The notes under the pieces: generated by a model | Databases searched by the model: none | Seen by the model: only the letters and a program-made list of their open reading frames with translations | What the model was told of the DNA's origin: nothing | Assembly (NCBI RefSeq): GCF_026151205.1 | Contig: NC_087077.1 | Coordinates: 17,778,475 to 17,842,474, forward strand | Origin: Bolinopsis microptera | Lineage: Eukaryota > Ctenophora > Tentaculata > Lobata > Bolinopsidae | Reading direction: 5' to 3' | DNA length: 64,000 bases | Position numbers and translations under genes: made by a program | Shown here: positions 23,501-38,250 of the stretch, one piece after another | How positions within the stretch are numbered: the first letter of the stretch is position 1 | Layout of the letters: every line of letters begins with the position of its first letter

Positions 23501-24408
23501 ATTTTAACTATTGTGTGTTGCAGAATGCAGCTATGTAAAGTGTAACAAAGGCATGTATCCGAAATGTCAACAATACAATATGATGTATTCTGTTTTAATT
23601 TTGAACTGAGTGGAGACTCTCATTTCCTCTTCAGTTTATAAATAATGATCAATCCAATTAACCAATTAAGAGAGCAAAAACTGGCAAATAAAAAGTTACA
23701 ATTATTGTTAATATTGCATAAATACGGTTAATTTTATACTCACTATCATTGAATGAAAATTTATACTTTTCCCTCAAAATTAATGATGGTTCCATTCATA
23801 GTCTACAAAATACATGTATATTTAAGGAGTAAAACATAGTGTGCTAATTATCAATGGATAATCAAGTGGTCTTTAATATGGGTCACGTGTTCTAACCGTC
23901 ACTATTAACTATTCGAAGAGTTTATACAGTGAAGCTACAAAACGAGGCTACAAAATTAAACGAGACCCCAAACAATTTTCTGTGAATCAATGTGAAACAT
24001 AACGATTAGAAAAAGACATAAAAACAAATATTGAGTGATCAAAAATCAACCCAAAGTGTACGAAAATTAAAACTGATTGAGATTATACAAATCAAAAACT
24101 GGAAATGTCCACATAATGTCGAATTCAAGTGCCCCATTAAAACTTGAAGGCCATTTTGTGTTTAATACACGTCATGTAACATTAATTACATTCAGAACAG
24201 AGAAAACGGTTATTTGCATTCAAAAGACAGAGGGGATCGGGACATTTAACCCACCTAAAACCCGCTGTAATCACAGCCACTGATTTGATTGTATTAGAGC
24301 CTAATATAAATAACCGAGTCAAATTACTTCAAAATCCTCCCAATTTAACAGCAAGTTCACTCTTCAGCCCATTTTCCAATATAATATTTAAAATCGCACA
24401 AACTTACC
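2472..24408 (-). CDS. ACSS3: ACSS3-like short-chain acyl-CoA (propionyl-CoA) synthetase, 16 exons
   Basis: This ANL-superfamily AMP-forming ligase would activate a short-chain acid such as propionate with ATP and CoA; animal ACSS3 is mitochondrial. Exons, 5' to 3': ATG ending 24408, 21930-21785, 21569-21422, 21291-21208, 20903-20664, 20358-20215, 20016-19936, 19804-19699, 19461-19320, 19115-19012, 8006-7850, 7728-7647, 7501-7379, 3255-3156, 2975-2884, 2636-2472. All joins are GT-AG and in phase, giving 638 aa. The ATP loop YTSGTTGTPK is at 246-255, GWVVGHSY near 290, and YWQTES near 400. Two usually strict motifs are altered: the A8 loop reads RTDDIINVGAVR (family NVAGHR), and the A10 motif PKTRSGK reads PKTISQK, keeping the catalytic Lys595. 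No long mitochondrial presequence is evident. Exon 1 is the least certain: its ATG is the last codon before a GTAAGT donor, with an in-frame stop just upstream. Confidence 0.93.
3403..6293 (+). mobile_element. Degenerate Penelope-like retroelement (RT + GIY-YIG)
   Basis: This lies antisense in the ACSS intron between exons 7501-7379 and 3255-3156. Reading through several frames gives one element. 3403-4161 is a basic N-terminal region with a Lys/Arg-rich stretch. 4325-4950 is the front of a reverse transcriptase with an FDIVNMFPSI block (motif A type). 4957-5475 carries RYRDDIYITW, the Y-x-D-D catalytic block. 5621-5944 has a CYHCNSRCKAC cysteine cluster. From about 5918 there is a GIY-YIG-like stretch continuing past a stop as FKTRWQNHKSHIRK, with the last open codons near 6293. 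An RT followed by a C-terminal GIY-YIG nuclease is diagnostic of endonuclease-bearing Penelope-like elements. At least three frame breaks and one internal stop make this copy inactive. The exact ends are not defined. Confidence 0.88.
6537..7305. mobile_element. Mariner-type non-autonomous DNA transposon (MITE)
   Basis: The 769-bp element has terminal inverted repeats of about 44 bp with only two mismatches, each starting CAGGGTGGGCCAAAAGTCAG and facing inward. It is flanked by TA on both sides (6535-6536 and 7306-7307), the Tc1/mariner target duplication. I see no transposase; the short frames inside (6592-6813, 6957-7250) have no recognisable motif. It sits in the same ACSS intron as the Penelope-like element. 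Confidence 0.9.
8752..8830 (+). promoter_or_regulatory. Likely core promoter of the nested homeobox gene
   Basis: In order on the plus strand are an E-box CACGTG (about 8753), a reverse CCAAT box (GATTGG), a TATA-like GGTTTATAAGTA (about 8800) and a further CCAAT (ACCAATCAC). They lie about 340 bp before the ATG at 9168. The layout is promoter-like, but the transcription start is not shown by the sequence. Confidence 0.5.
9168..16267 (+). CDS. ANTP-class-like homeobox gene nested antisense in the ACSS intron
   Basis: This would be a DNA-binding transcription factor, probably a repressor. Exon 1 (9168-9261) starts at ATG and carries HPFSINSLL at residues 19-27, an eh1-type Groucho-binding motif. 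Exon 15779-15963 and exon 16193-16267 encode the homeodomain with R5, L16, E17, W48, F49, Q50, N51 and R53. It opens RRPRTVFTGSQLLALE and ends QVKVWFQNRRTKSRR, and the last intron falls between homeodomain residues 46 and 47. The stop is TGA at 16265. Phases match directly (1 to 1). A possible middle exon, 10162-10229, has good splice sites; it keeps the frame only if the next exon starts at 15805 instead. Few residues follow the homeodomain. NK-, Emx- or Not-like families are nearest by eye, but position 25 is Leu rather than the common Tyr, and I do not assign an orthologue. The exons are GC-richer than their surroundings. Confidence 0.88.
10347..12180. mobile_element. Hairpin-ended non-autonomous DNA transposon with G-run termini
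   Basis: The element is flanked by a 9-bp target duplication, TCTCGACTG, at 10338-10346 and 12181-12189. It begins with a run of about 16-17 G followed by GGCCAATGGCATAA and ends with the inverse plus about 11 C. Each end carries a ~105-bp palindromic module (TGGAGAAAATGGA ... TCCATTTTCTCC ... TTTTATGCCATTTTATGCC). The interior has ~246-bp tandem units followed by inverted copies of the same sequence. The small frames inside are by-products of these repeats. A 9-bp duplication with G-starting termini would suit Merlin- or Mutator-like families, but no transposase is present. It sits in intron 1 of the homeobox gene. Confidence 0.8.
10518..11340. repeat. ~246-bp tandem units inside the G-run transposon
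   Basis: Units begin near 10518, 10766, 11012 and 11258, each opening with an ATATTTTCGGCCAATAATGA-like sequence. They share long identical stretches such as TCCCGTATCGAGAGCTCCCG and GGGGAGGCCTGCCTTCCGAG. Reverse-complement copies of the same blocks follow at about 11430-11640 and 11690-11790, so the interior can fold back on itself. Confidence 0.85.
12640..15118. repeat. ~300-bp satellite with 912-bp higher-order repeat
   Basis: Eight units are anchored on CGACCGCCCACGTGCAA at 12712, 13031, 13334, 13644, 13946, 14246, 14556 and 14858. Spacings 303-310-302 then 300-310-302 show that a three-unit block of 912 bp was duplicated almost perfectly (13334 to 14246, 13644 to 14556, 13946 to 14858). 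Units contain CACGTG E-boxes, and four contain GTTACCATGGTAAC or a near match. The array lies in intron 1 of the homeobox gene and in the ACSS intron. Confidence 0.92.
16520..19022. repeat. 22/24-bp minisatellite made of an exon-intron junction
   Basis: There are roughly 110 tandem copies of CCAGTAACTAATTACCTGTT-TG (22 bp), with a 24-bp CCCTGGTAAC variant. On the minus strand the unit reads TACTGGCAAACAG|GTAATTAGT. That is the last 13 coding bases (YWQT codons) and the 5' splice site of ACSS exon 19115-19012, and the array abuts and includes that functional junction at 19012. The order of variants is itself repeated, at a 336-bp and a 1310-bp period. Confidence 0.95.
21037..21180. repeat. 13-bp minisatellite, about 11 copies
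   Basis: The unit ATAAGGAGTCACA, with T/C variation at one site, is repeated about 11 times. It lies in the ACSS intron between exons 21291-21208 and 20903-20664. Confidence 0.9.
21931..24407 (-). other. ACSS intron 1, AT-rich, one small MITE
   Basis: This is a 2.5-kb AT-rich interval between the putative first exon and the first long coding exon. The only structure I see is the inverted-repeat element at 22893-23022. No coding exon is apparent, but an alternative first exon encoding a mitochondrial presequence could be hidden here. Confidence 0.45.
22893..23022. mobile_element. Small inverted-repeat element (MITE), copy 1
   Basis: The ends are GGTCACATATTA and TAATATGTGAACGACC, an imperfect inverted pair. 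The interior has GAGGGGGTTTGAAAAGC and ATGGTCCAAATCTGGCTAAC. A second member at 46933-47052 shares the end sequence and the ATGG-CCAAA-TCTG-CTAAC-TT block, which supports a family rather than a chance hairpin. Confidence 0.55.
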
Positions 24409-24667
24409 ATCCAAACAATCGCAATATGCTATAATATACACTCTCTGACTCAGGTGTAGTCGCCCCGGAGCTCTGTGTCCAATCTGAGATCTAACCCTAT
24501 CTTTAACCCCGATAATTAATGTTTATTAACTTAGACTCATCCAACCATAACTCCATAACGAGAAATCTGGAATCGGGAGGCATTAAGAACACAAAGTGCT
24601 GCCGGCAAAAAGTTTTGAGGTAGAAAATTCATCACACAATTGTTAATGCTGACAGAACTATCCTCGT

Positions 24668-26713
24668 TCACACTGTTTGTCGGGCAGGATCACGTGACAC
24701 TATCACCTGAGGTCCCCCGTTAAGGGTGTCACGTGACGTCCCTGCGCGCGCGGATCCAGCACGTGATCCAGATCCAGCACGTGACCCGTACCCAGTATCA
24801 CGTGATATGGGGCATGCTGGCGTGATATCGCTGTCGTTAATGGAGTGTCGGGAGGACCTCCAGGATTGGTGAGTTCCCTCCACTAAGCTCTCTTCGAACG
24901 TGTTAGACGGGATCTCCTCGTATTCATACACCCCACTGGCAATTGGAGTAGAAAGTTAGTTAATGAAGGCTAGGTAGCTACGTGAATTAATAGAATATGA
25001 AAGTAGATAAAATATCTCTCGATACGTTGAAGGTCACCACAATTTTCGCCACTAAATTTACTCAAATTGATTTCCACTATACTGCTATGTATGATACAGA
25101 TGTGAGATGTTAAAAGTAAGGTACCTGAACTGAAGATAAGTCATGATACAGATGTAAATAGTAAGAGCACTAAGCAGCAGAACCATACTGGTTATTAAGG
25201 GTACATCCGTTGCGTCTCGTATCTGAAAGGAACAGTGTTCTAAGAAGATTTTACTTTCTAAGACCTAGATTGTGGATTATGTGTACTAACACATCAAATT
25301 CTCGATCTTTTGAGAATACAATTTTGCTTATTTTTGAAACCTTATGATTTATTCATGCGGAAAAATTTCAATCGAGGCATTTTCATTACTCACCAAATTA
25401 TTGAAGAACTTCTGGCAGCCTATTTTAAAGGCGTTTTGTGCGGTACAGGTAATATTCCTGTCCAGACAGCAAGAGGGTGGAATGTGCTGGCGAACATCCC
25501 AGTCATATTTGTTATAATAACCACAACACTGTCCCCCTGTCTGGGTGTTGTCAATGTAGACTTTTGTACTGCAGGGAAAAGAGGGCAAGTTTAGTAAGTT
25601 TAGCAATAAAAAAGTAAGTCTTTCTATATTATTAAATCATGAGTTATTGATGATCGTAATTTGAAGTTTAGATGGTTAAAATTTGAACAATTAATATACG
25701 TTGAACAGGTAATATTTAAACTAGATAAGTAATAGTAATGGTATCGAGTAATCTATTTACTAAGGGCTTTAATATTTAATAAGGACTTCCTAGAAATCTC
25801 AGAATAATTCTGCCTTTTTTTAAAAATGTTCGAGTTAAATTTACCTGTCTGCTGTACTATAATAATTCTTCATAGCTGACTTGAACTTGTTCTCGTTCAG
25901 TTTTGTAAGTCTGTATTTAGCAAACATCAGTCCCATTATCTGTCCAAATATAACAAATAATGTTGCAGCCAGAAACCTGGAATTGTTATTTAGTCATCAA
26001 ACTTAACCAAAATCGAATTTGAAATCATAAATTAATGGGATTTTAAACCCCAGAATGGCTATTTGCAGCTTCGTCGAAAGAGTGAAAACTCAAAAGAACT
26101 CCTGATATTAACACAAAGAATTATAAAGATGCACAATTGCAAATGTACAGTTATTGTTTTAGCAACACATTTCATTATAATAATAATATACTGGCTCTAA
26201 CACTTATTAACAATGACCTCATGTTTTTGTTGAGCCCGTTCCAATGCTCTCTGTGTTTATTGTAAACTATGTAGAAGTTTAGCACCGCTATACACGTAAA
26301 CACGGCACTACACCAGATCGAGCACAACAACAGTATCAGTGAACAGTCCTCCTGGTAAAAAGTAATGTAATAAAATTAAAATGAAATGTAATAAATTATT
26401 ATGTAACAAAACAAAGTGTAATATAGAAGTTAATATAGAACTATAAAAGTTCTTCAAAAAAAGTACAGGTATTTTAGATAGTGATGCATCGTAAATCATG
26501 AAAACGGTATTACGAGAATGTACGCCGTACGCCTGAGAAACAAATGTGAAAACCGAAAAAATCATCACATGATGTAGTTAAAGTTTTAAGATGCTGGCTA
26601 ACCTGCCACTGAAGTATAATGGTGATGTAGAACAGCTGGAACGGTGCCATGACAAGACAAATCACTACGTTTAGGAGACACAGCGCGTAAATGATTTTCT
26701 CAAACTGCCCCAT
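24668..26713 (-). CDS. Tetraspanin, six exons, 305 aa
   Basis: This is a four-pass membrane organiser. Exons 26713-26603, 26351-26218, 25976-25845, 25568-25394, 25222-25125 and 24935-24668 join in phase. TM1 is about residues 8-34, TM2 41-63 and TM3 83-101. The large extracellular loop follows, with the hallmark CCG at 140-142, PSCC at 157-160 and further Cys at 166 and 176 (six in all). TM4 is about 192-215. The cytoplasmic tail is long for the family (about 88 residues), with repeated SRAGSGSRAGSARAG-like Ser/Arg/Gly sequence. The start ATG at 26713 opens the first membrane segment, as is usual. The stop is TGA at 24668-24670. The 5' end of the acyl-CoA synthetase gene begins only about 260 bp downstream on the same strand. 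I cannot assign a specific tetraspanin subfamily. Confidence 0.93.
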
Positions 26714-27886
26714 TACTGTTGATATCTTTTAGTAATCTTGTTGATAACTCCCTCTTTCTCTTTTGATTTTAGTTCCACCTTTCTAATCTGATAACTGCAG
26801 ATTCACGGATGTGTCTGTAGAAGTTTACTGCTTGTTGCTCAAGTGATAAAAGCTGTTTTTACGGTCCACTATTTCGTTGTGTCCCAGAGATCAACAGTTG
26901 ATACAAAATTTTGAATCCATGTGTTATATTGTCATAGAGTATCTAACTGGGACAGTGTTAAATATTATGATGTTTATAGAAGTGTGGAAAAGGTTATGAA
27001 ATTCAGAATACATTTAAATAAAGAATACGATAAGGTTAACGGTTTATGAAAAAGTAGCAATCACTGTTATTATTTACATCTATTGTGCAACTTAAGTAAA
27101 ACAACAGCTCTGTAAAATCAAAATTATAATAAATAAAATAGAAATATTAAAGCATAACTTTTAAAATAAATTTTAAAGAGTTTTCTTCATTAAAACCTAA
27201 ACATACTGGTCTGATAACTTAATAAAACCACACAAAGCCCGGCACGGGACGAGTTTCAACAGTTAGCAGTGCAGTGTTAACTTAGCACATTTAATTGAGC
27301 ACAGTTATCACTGAAAATTTCCTCTCATCTCGATCAAGTGCTGGATATTGTAACTTTAATTCTGTACGACTTAGATTTCCAGTGACACAGACAATCCGTC
27401 ATGTTCCTGCCCGTAGGGACTGCAGCATGAACTCGCCGAATCTGAAAAGAGTCTCAAAGTTACAAAGGGATAGATTAACAAGCAAAAAAAACATAAAGCA
27501 AATCACGTTAGATAACAAACCAAAGCATTCCTCACAAACGAACAAGCAAAATGCGGATGTGAAATGTAGGGTAACAGTCAATATTACACTCCAAACCATG
27601 AAACACTATATCTGCATACTCAAAGTCTACAATCACTGACGTTGGAAGCTAAATCTATAATCGGAACAGAACACCCCTCGGCCTCAACCGGATATAATAT
27701 AATAATCTGAACATCGTGGGAAGCAGTGAACTTTTTATCACTGTCTGTATGCAACAACAATTTTTACAAATGACATTATACCATACTGTCCAGTAGTGGT
27801 GTACAATGAAGCATGAGGTGCTGAGGTGGGGTCTTGTGACTTGTAATATGATAAAGTGAACTGTCGGGCAAGTAGAGAAGCAAAAC
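26714..27886. other. Between the tetraspanin start and the next gene; nothing firm
   Basis: AT-rich sequence with short frames only. It should contain the tetraspanin promoter. If the INTS15-like gene continues past a GA|GTAAGT donor at 27891, its last exon would be here, but I could not recognise one. Confidence 0.4.
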
Positions 27887-33333
<5,447 letters not shown>

Positions 33334-33782
33334 GCTAATAGAGTTTAACTAGTCAATATGAGACATTTAGTAATGGATAGACATGATACAATAAGATGAA
33401 TCACGCATATGCTACAGGTACTGAGGTGCTGCAAAATGTGTTTCAATTGTTGTAATTTAGGTTTTATCAATGTTTTACAATCCGTTTCATGCCCGAAGTA
33501 TTCAGTTTCAGCAGCATTTCAACCCCATTCAAATGCCTTCATTTCAATTGTACTGGAAAGTCTGGGATCGGAGAGAATATTTTATATGTAACCGAAAATT
33601 AAACTCTCCGTTGAAATTTGGTGGGCTATTAAGTTAAATGAAATATCTCGATTACAGTACCTTAAATTATACTATAAAATGTTTAAATATTCAATATTCA
33701 TACGTCATTCTCCATGCAGCAAAACATAATGAACCTAAATAAGTTTAAGTTGACATTGGGAGGAAATCAAAATTTATTAGGA

Positions 33783-36189
33783 TTACATGGAATAATTAAA
33801 TTGCTGATCAAAAGCATTTTTATTTCTTGCGTTGGCCACTTTGTCAGCACTCTTGCTAACTGCTTTGAGGGCCCTGGGGTTCATTATTTTCTTTTCTATC
33901 CTGTTTCGTGCGGTAACGGGAGCAGTCTTCGTAAGGCTCACTAAATTTGTAGGCTTCACCTCTCTCTTTTTCTTTATTTTGGAGTAATTCAGTTTTTCCC
34001 CAGTAAGTTTCTCGATCTCTTTTTCTACCTCCTCCCAAGATTCCCCATTTGACTTTTTAGTAGAAAGGAGTTCTGACTTGGAGAAGAGATCACTAGATTT
34101 CCCGTTAGGTTTGCCTACCTTGTCACGTGGTATAACTTTACCATGAAGAGGACACTTGTGCCGATCCATTCTAGGACATGTCTTCCCTGACTTCATAGGA
34201 GCCCTACATGACCAGACCACTGCTTCGAACTTACCGGGAACGTTGCAGTATTTTGGGTTCAATGCTCGCACAGTGTCGATATCCATTGGTTCTGGCTCAA
34301 TGTCTTTTTGTGCCCAGAATCTATGCAGTGATTCAAAACTTGCTACAGCATACTGTTGAAGTGCAAAATCACTTTCGTCATCTTCAGCATCACTTTTCAT
34401 AACGTCCTTCATTTTGTTTGCAGCCTTGATATGTGATTGAGGTGAATTATTTTGAGGGAAGGAAGATGCTTTGTCCAGACAAGAGGTCGAAGAGCAAGGC
34501 TGCTCATCGTCTGCAACAAACGTTTTGAGAGCTGAAGAGATTTCGTTTGTTTTAGTTGCTTTTAAAGGTTTGCTCATGGCCATAGCCAGCTTAAGTTTCT
34601 TTTCTTCAGGAATTGTCTCTAACACATTATCGTCATCCACTTCTTCGAAATCGGAATCATCACTTTCATTCACCTCCTTTTGAACGATTCTTCTTTTTCT
34701 TTTGGAAGTCCTCTTGAATACCAAATTTTTGTGCTTGTTGCAAATTATATTTAATCTTTCCTTCATTTTGATCAAAGGTAGCACCTCTTTTTGTTCACCA
34801 TCGTTTTTAATAAGCTCTTCGATCCAAGCATCCAGCCGAGGAATGAATGATTTTCTCGCCTGATAAATGCGGTCATCTAAAACTTGTATAACCGAATTAT
34901 TGTCTGATGTCTCCTTAATTACCAATTTTTGTGAGTGGTCTACAGTAATCGAGAAATTAGGAGTTGTTTCTTTCTTGCTGTTTGTTTTGTTGTCTATGAT
35001 TGCCTCAGGTATTTCAGAGTTATCTGATATATGAGTTTCAGGAGCCCCCATAGGAATCAATAAATCGAAACAAGTATTTGCTTCGAAAATGCAATCTTTG
35101 AAAGAATCACTCTGCATTTCGAAATTTGATAAAGTTTTCGAAACAGTGTAATCAGCGACACGTTTCTCTTGTTGCTGTCTTTTTTCTTCTTGCTTTTGCT
35201 CAAAGTTAGTTCTTGCGATGAGTTTCTTGAAGTCAACATTCTTCTTGCTTCTCAGGAAGTTATAGGATATTCTCAATTTATTGTAGTGTGCTCCAAACTT
35301 TTCGTTCCATGTATCTATTGCTTTTATCGCTGTTTGCTGAAAAAAATTATCATATAATCAAGGTTATTATAGAATACCCACCGATGATCTATATTCCAAT
35401 AAACTTTTACTCATTTTCAAATAAATTAACTGTTAATTTAGATCATCCCAGTACAGTCATCTACAAAGTATATAAACGTTAACGATTATTAAAGTTAAAA
35501 TCTATTTTCAGTCATGTAAACAGTAGAGCAGTAGAATACCTTCAAAATACTCTGAAACTTGCGAGGTGGAGGAAGATCGTCTGATAATTCAAGAGCTAAT
35601 GTCAAAGAAACTATTGTCTTCAGTCTCTCGAGGGTAAGCTCCCGGATAGCATGACTTCTATGAAAGAGTTCATCTAATATCTGGGAAATTTGCTTGTTAA
35701 TTCTAGACGACAATCATTAAACCAACATTACCTCGGATAATATTAAGCTTTTTATTAAGAATCAACTAAGGAAAGCTCCTCATCTGATAAAATAGATTAC
35801 GAGATTACTGTTATAGTCTTACCTGAAAAGAGGATATCCTGACTTGACAGTGCTCTGTTTGAAGATGATTGATTACCAGACCAAACACGTCCGGCATGGG
35901 CACAAGACCCTTCTTGCATAGGGACTTCAACTCTTTTAAATCAGTCGGATTCAATTCCGCATCACCTGATGGAATAACTCATCAAGATGTACATATATCA
36001 GTAATAGAACATTAAAGATTGTAGTCTTCTTATTTTAGTTGAGACAGTAGAACAATAAATTTTGAAGTTTTTTTGCTAAGAAACATCTGACAACAGAATA
36101 TAAGGTTTTCACTAAGAAATCTTATTTTTACCTGTTTTCACTACTTTTAACACAATTCTCTGAAACTCATTCCATTTCTCTAAATTCAT
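33783..36189 (-). CDS. UVSSA: UV-stimulated scaffold protein A
   Basis: UVSSA recruits repair factors to RNA polymerase II stalled at DNA damage in transcription-coupled repair. Exons 36189-36132 (ATG, MNLEKWNEF), 35965-35823, 35680-35540 and 35336-33783 join in phase, giving 631 aa; human UVSSA is about 709. The N-terminal VHS-like helical domain covers roughly residues 1-150, including SSFQILDELFHRSH and AIDTWNEKFG. The middle is acidic and low-complexity (ESDDSDFEEVDDD). The C-terminal DUF2043 zinc motif is Cys491-x9-Cys501-x7-Cys509-x2-His512, within CRAPMKSGKTC and KCPLHGKVIPRD. The protein ends QFNYSM, like the FNYALN end of vertebrate UVSSA. All family landmarks are intact. MRPL11 lies 518 bp upstream on the same strand. 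Confidence 0.96.
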
Positions 36190-36706
36190 TTTACAGCATT
36201 TCTGATCTAACTGTACTTAGCAAGAAGAAATAACCACCTCCATCCATCTATAACTTCAGTAGTAGACATTCCAATGTATTGCTTTAATTTGTGACATGCT
36301 AGCACTATGAAAAAATGATTTAATTATTAACATCTTTTCCTAACACTGATTGAATAATGGCGATTACTACCTTGGTAATCAAGTAAGAAAATATTGTATT
36401 CAATTAATATAGAACACATTAATTTTTGTGTTGATTGTTTCATTTAGAGAATAAATCTAATTTTATAAAACTATATTAAATATTTACCGATTTAAGTTTT
36501 AGTAAAACATTTTTGAACATTTTATCAATTTGATCTAATAACAATGGTTAAATAGTTTCCTAAGAAGTAAGAAATATCCTCTTTAACTAGGTGTAAAATA
36601 AAAACTTCAGCCTTGACTTGCCGCAATTCTGCTTTTGCTTTATATAATAAATTAATGAACAAATATTATCTCACATTAAGTTCGAGAATTGAACTAGGTC
36701 ATATAC

Positions 36707-37500
36707 TCAGTCTCTTACAACAGCGATACACATTTTCTCTGCTTGTCTTATCACATTTCTGCACATTTGATCGAGTGGCACATATTTCACTCGTGAATCA
36801 TTTTCTACTTTATTCTTTGCGATGTGATATACCTGAGAAATATATGCCTCTTACTCGAAACTTATAATCATAATAATTTTAATAATATGATTCATTTTAT
36901 TACAATTATAACCACACATTTAAACAAGGATTGTGAGCACTATTGTGTGGAACACACTTCTATAACTTTACCTGTTTCATGTTGATAGCACCGACCCACT
37001 CAAAGCCAGAATATTGTCCACCCTTTGTAACTCCAGCAGCCTGTTTTATCATGTAAGCAGTAGCAGGCCAGTACATATCAAACTTGTATGACCTGAAACT
37101 CAATTAATATCAGTATAAATTTATTTCATTGTCAACTATACAGACTTAAAACCAGACTGATTCAATCATTCAAATAGATTGGATATACTTAAAATTGCAG
37201 TTCATTTATAGATCACAGTTACGCCCTATTAATGGGAGGATACCATACAAATTCGTACCTATCATCATACACATATAAGTCAATGGGCAATGGGTACCCT
37301 TCCTTGAAGTGTTTTGTCCTTTCATTGAATTCCTTACAAAACTTAGCAGAGTTGATTCCTTTTGATCCAAGCTGTGGTCCGAGAGGAGGGCTAGGGAAAG
37401 CTTGGCGAGTTGGGATCTGCATTCGGAATTTTAGGCTTTTTGATGCATCTCTGGGGTACAAAGTTTTCGACTTGGCCACTGCTTTTCCAACCTTCGACAT
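36707..37500 (-). CDS. MRPL11: Mitochondrial ribosomal protein L11 (uL11m)
   Basis: This is a component of the large mitoribosomal subunit at the GTPase-associated centre. Exons 37500-37259 ([15 protein letters not shown]), 37092-36972 and 36832-36707 join in phase, giving 162 aa; the human protein is 192. Landmarks are [37 protein letters not shown] and, in exon 2, [12 protein letters not shown]. Exon 3 is the helix VYHIAKNK and a C-terminus [14 protein letters not shown]. The stop is TGA at 36707-36709. The bacterial-type L11 core is complete. An upstream in-frame ATG at 37560 exists, but the MSK start matches animal MRPL11. Confidence 0.95.
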
Positions 37501-38250
37501 TTCAAGCTGAATGTGGGATAAGATAAGGTGTTTCAGAGTTTTTAAAGATTTTATACACAAAACAGTGGTATCTAGTCACATCAAATTTTATGATAAATTG
37601 AAGCAAATACATGTTACGTATTTATTTGTTAATAACTTGACAGATATTTATTTTAATGTAATAAAATGTCAATTGTCGAATCTTTCAAATGTTTGAGACA
37701 TATTATCGAGAGTTTTAATCAAAATATTATGGCCAAAGGCAAAAATTGCTAGAACTTCTGTACAAGATTATTGCATATCAGGTCTGCTAGAAACACTAAG
37801 AAAACACTAGGTATACATATATTATCATAGCTGTCCAGTCGAATGAACAGATTCTTATTTTTAGAAACAGACAACAATGTTTGTATATTTAAGGAAAAGT
37901 AGATGCTCTAAAAAGCATGCACCAATTAAAAACAAAAAATGTCGTTAGAAAAATCTCAAAGTTCGAGTGTAAAGTGATTTTTGGATTTAGCTAGAAAGTA
38001 TAGATCAGAAAATATACATTAGTATTGCAATTGAGAATGTTAAATTAAAAAATTTCGGGCATGCTAAATTTAGCATATGTATATTTTCTGATCTTTCTTT
38101 TCTGATACACGTTGTATAATAATTAAAAGGCGTGCAGGGAATAATGCTGATCCTTGAGATCACGTAGCAGTGTTAAAATTACAAGTTTTATTTAAATTAT
38201 ATATTATTAATTTTAACAACTTTACTTCGTAATACTTCATAATCGTCGCC
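37501..38250. other. Short intergenic stretch, nothing recognised
   Basis: AT-rich spacer between the MRPL11 start and the stop of the Cys-rich gene. It must hold the MRPL11 promoter and the neighbour's 3' UTR. No repeat or RNA gene was recognised. Confidence 0.5.
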
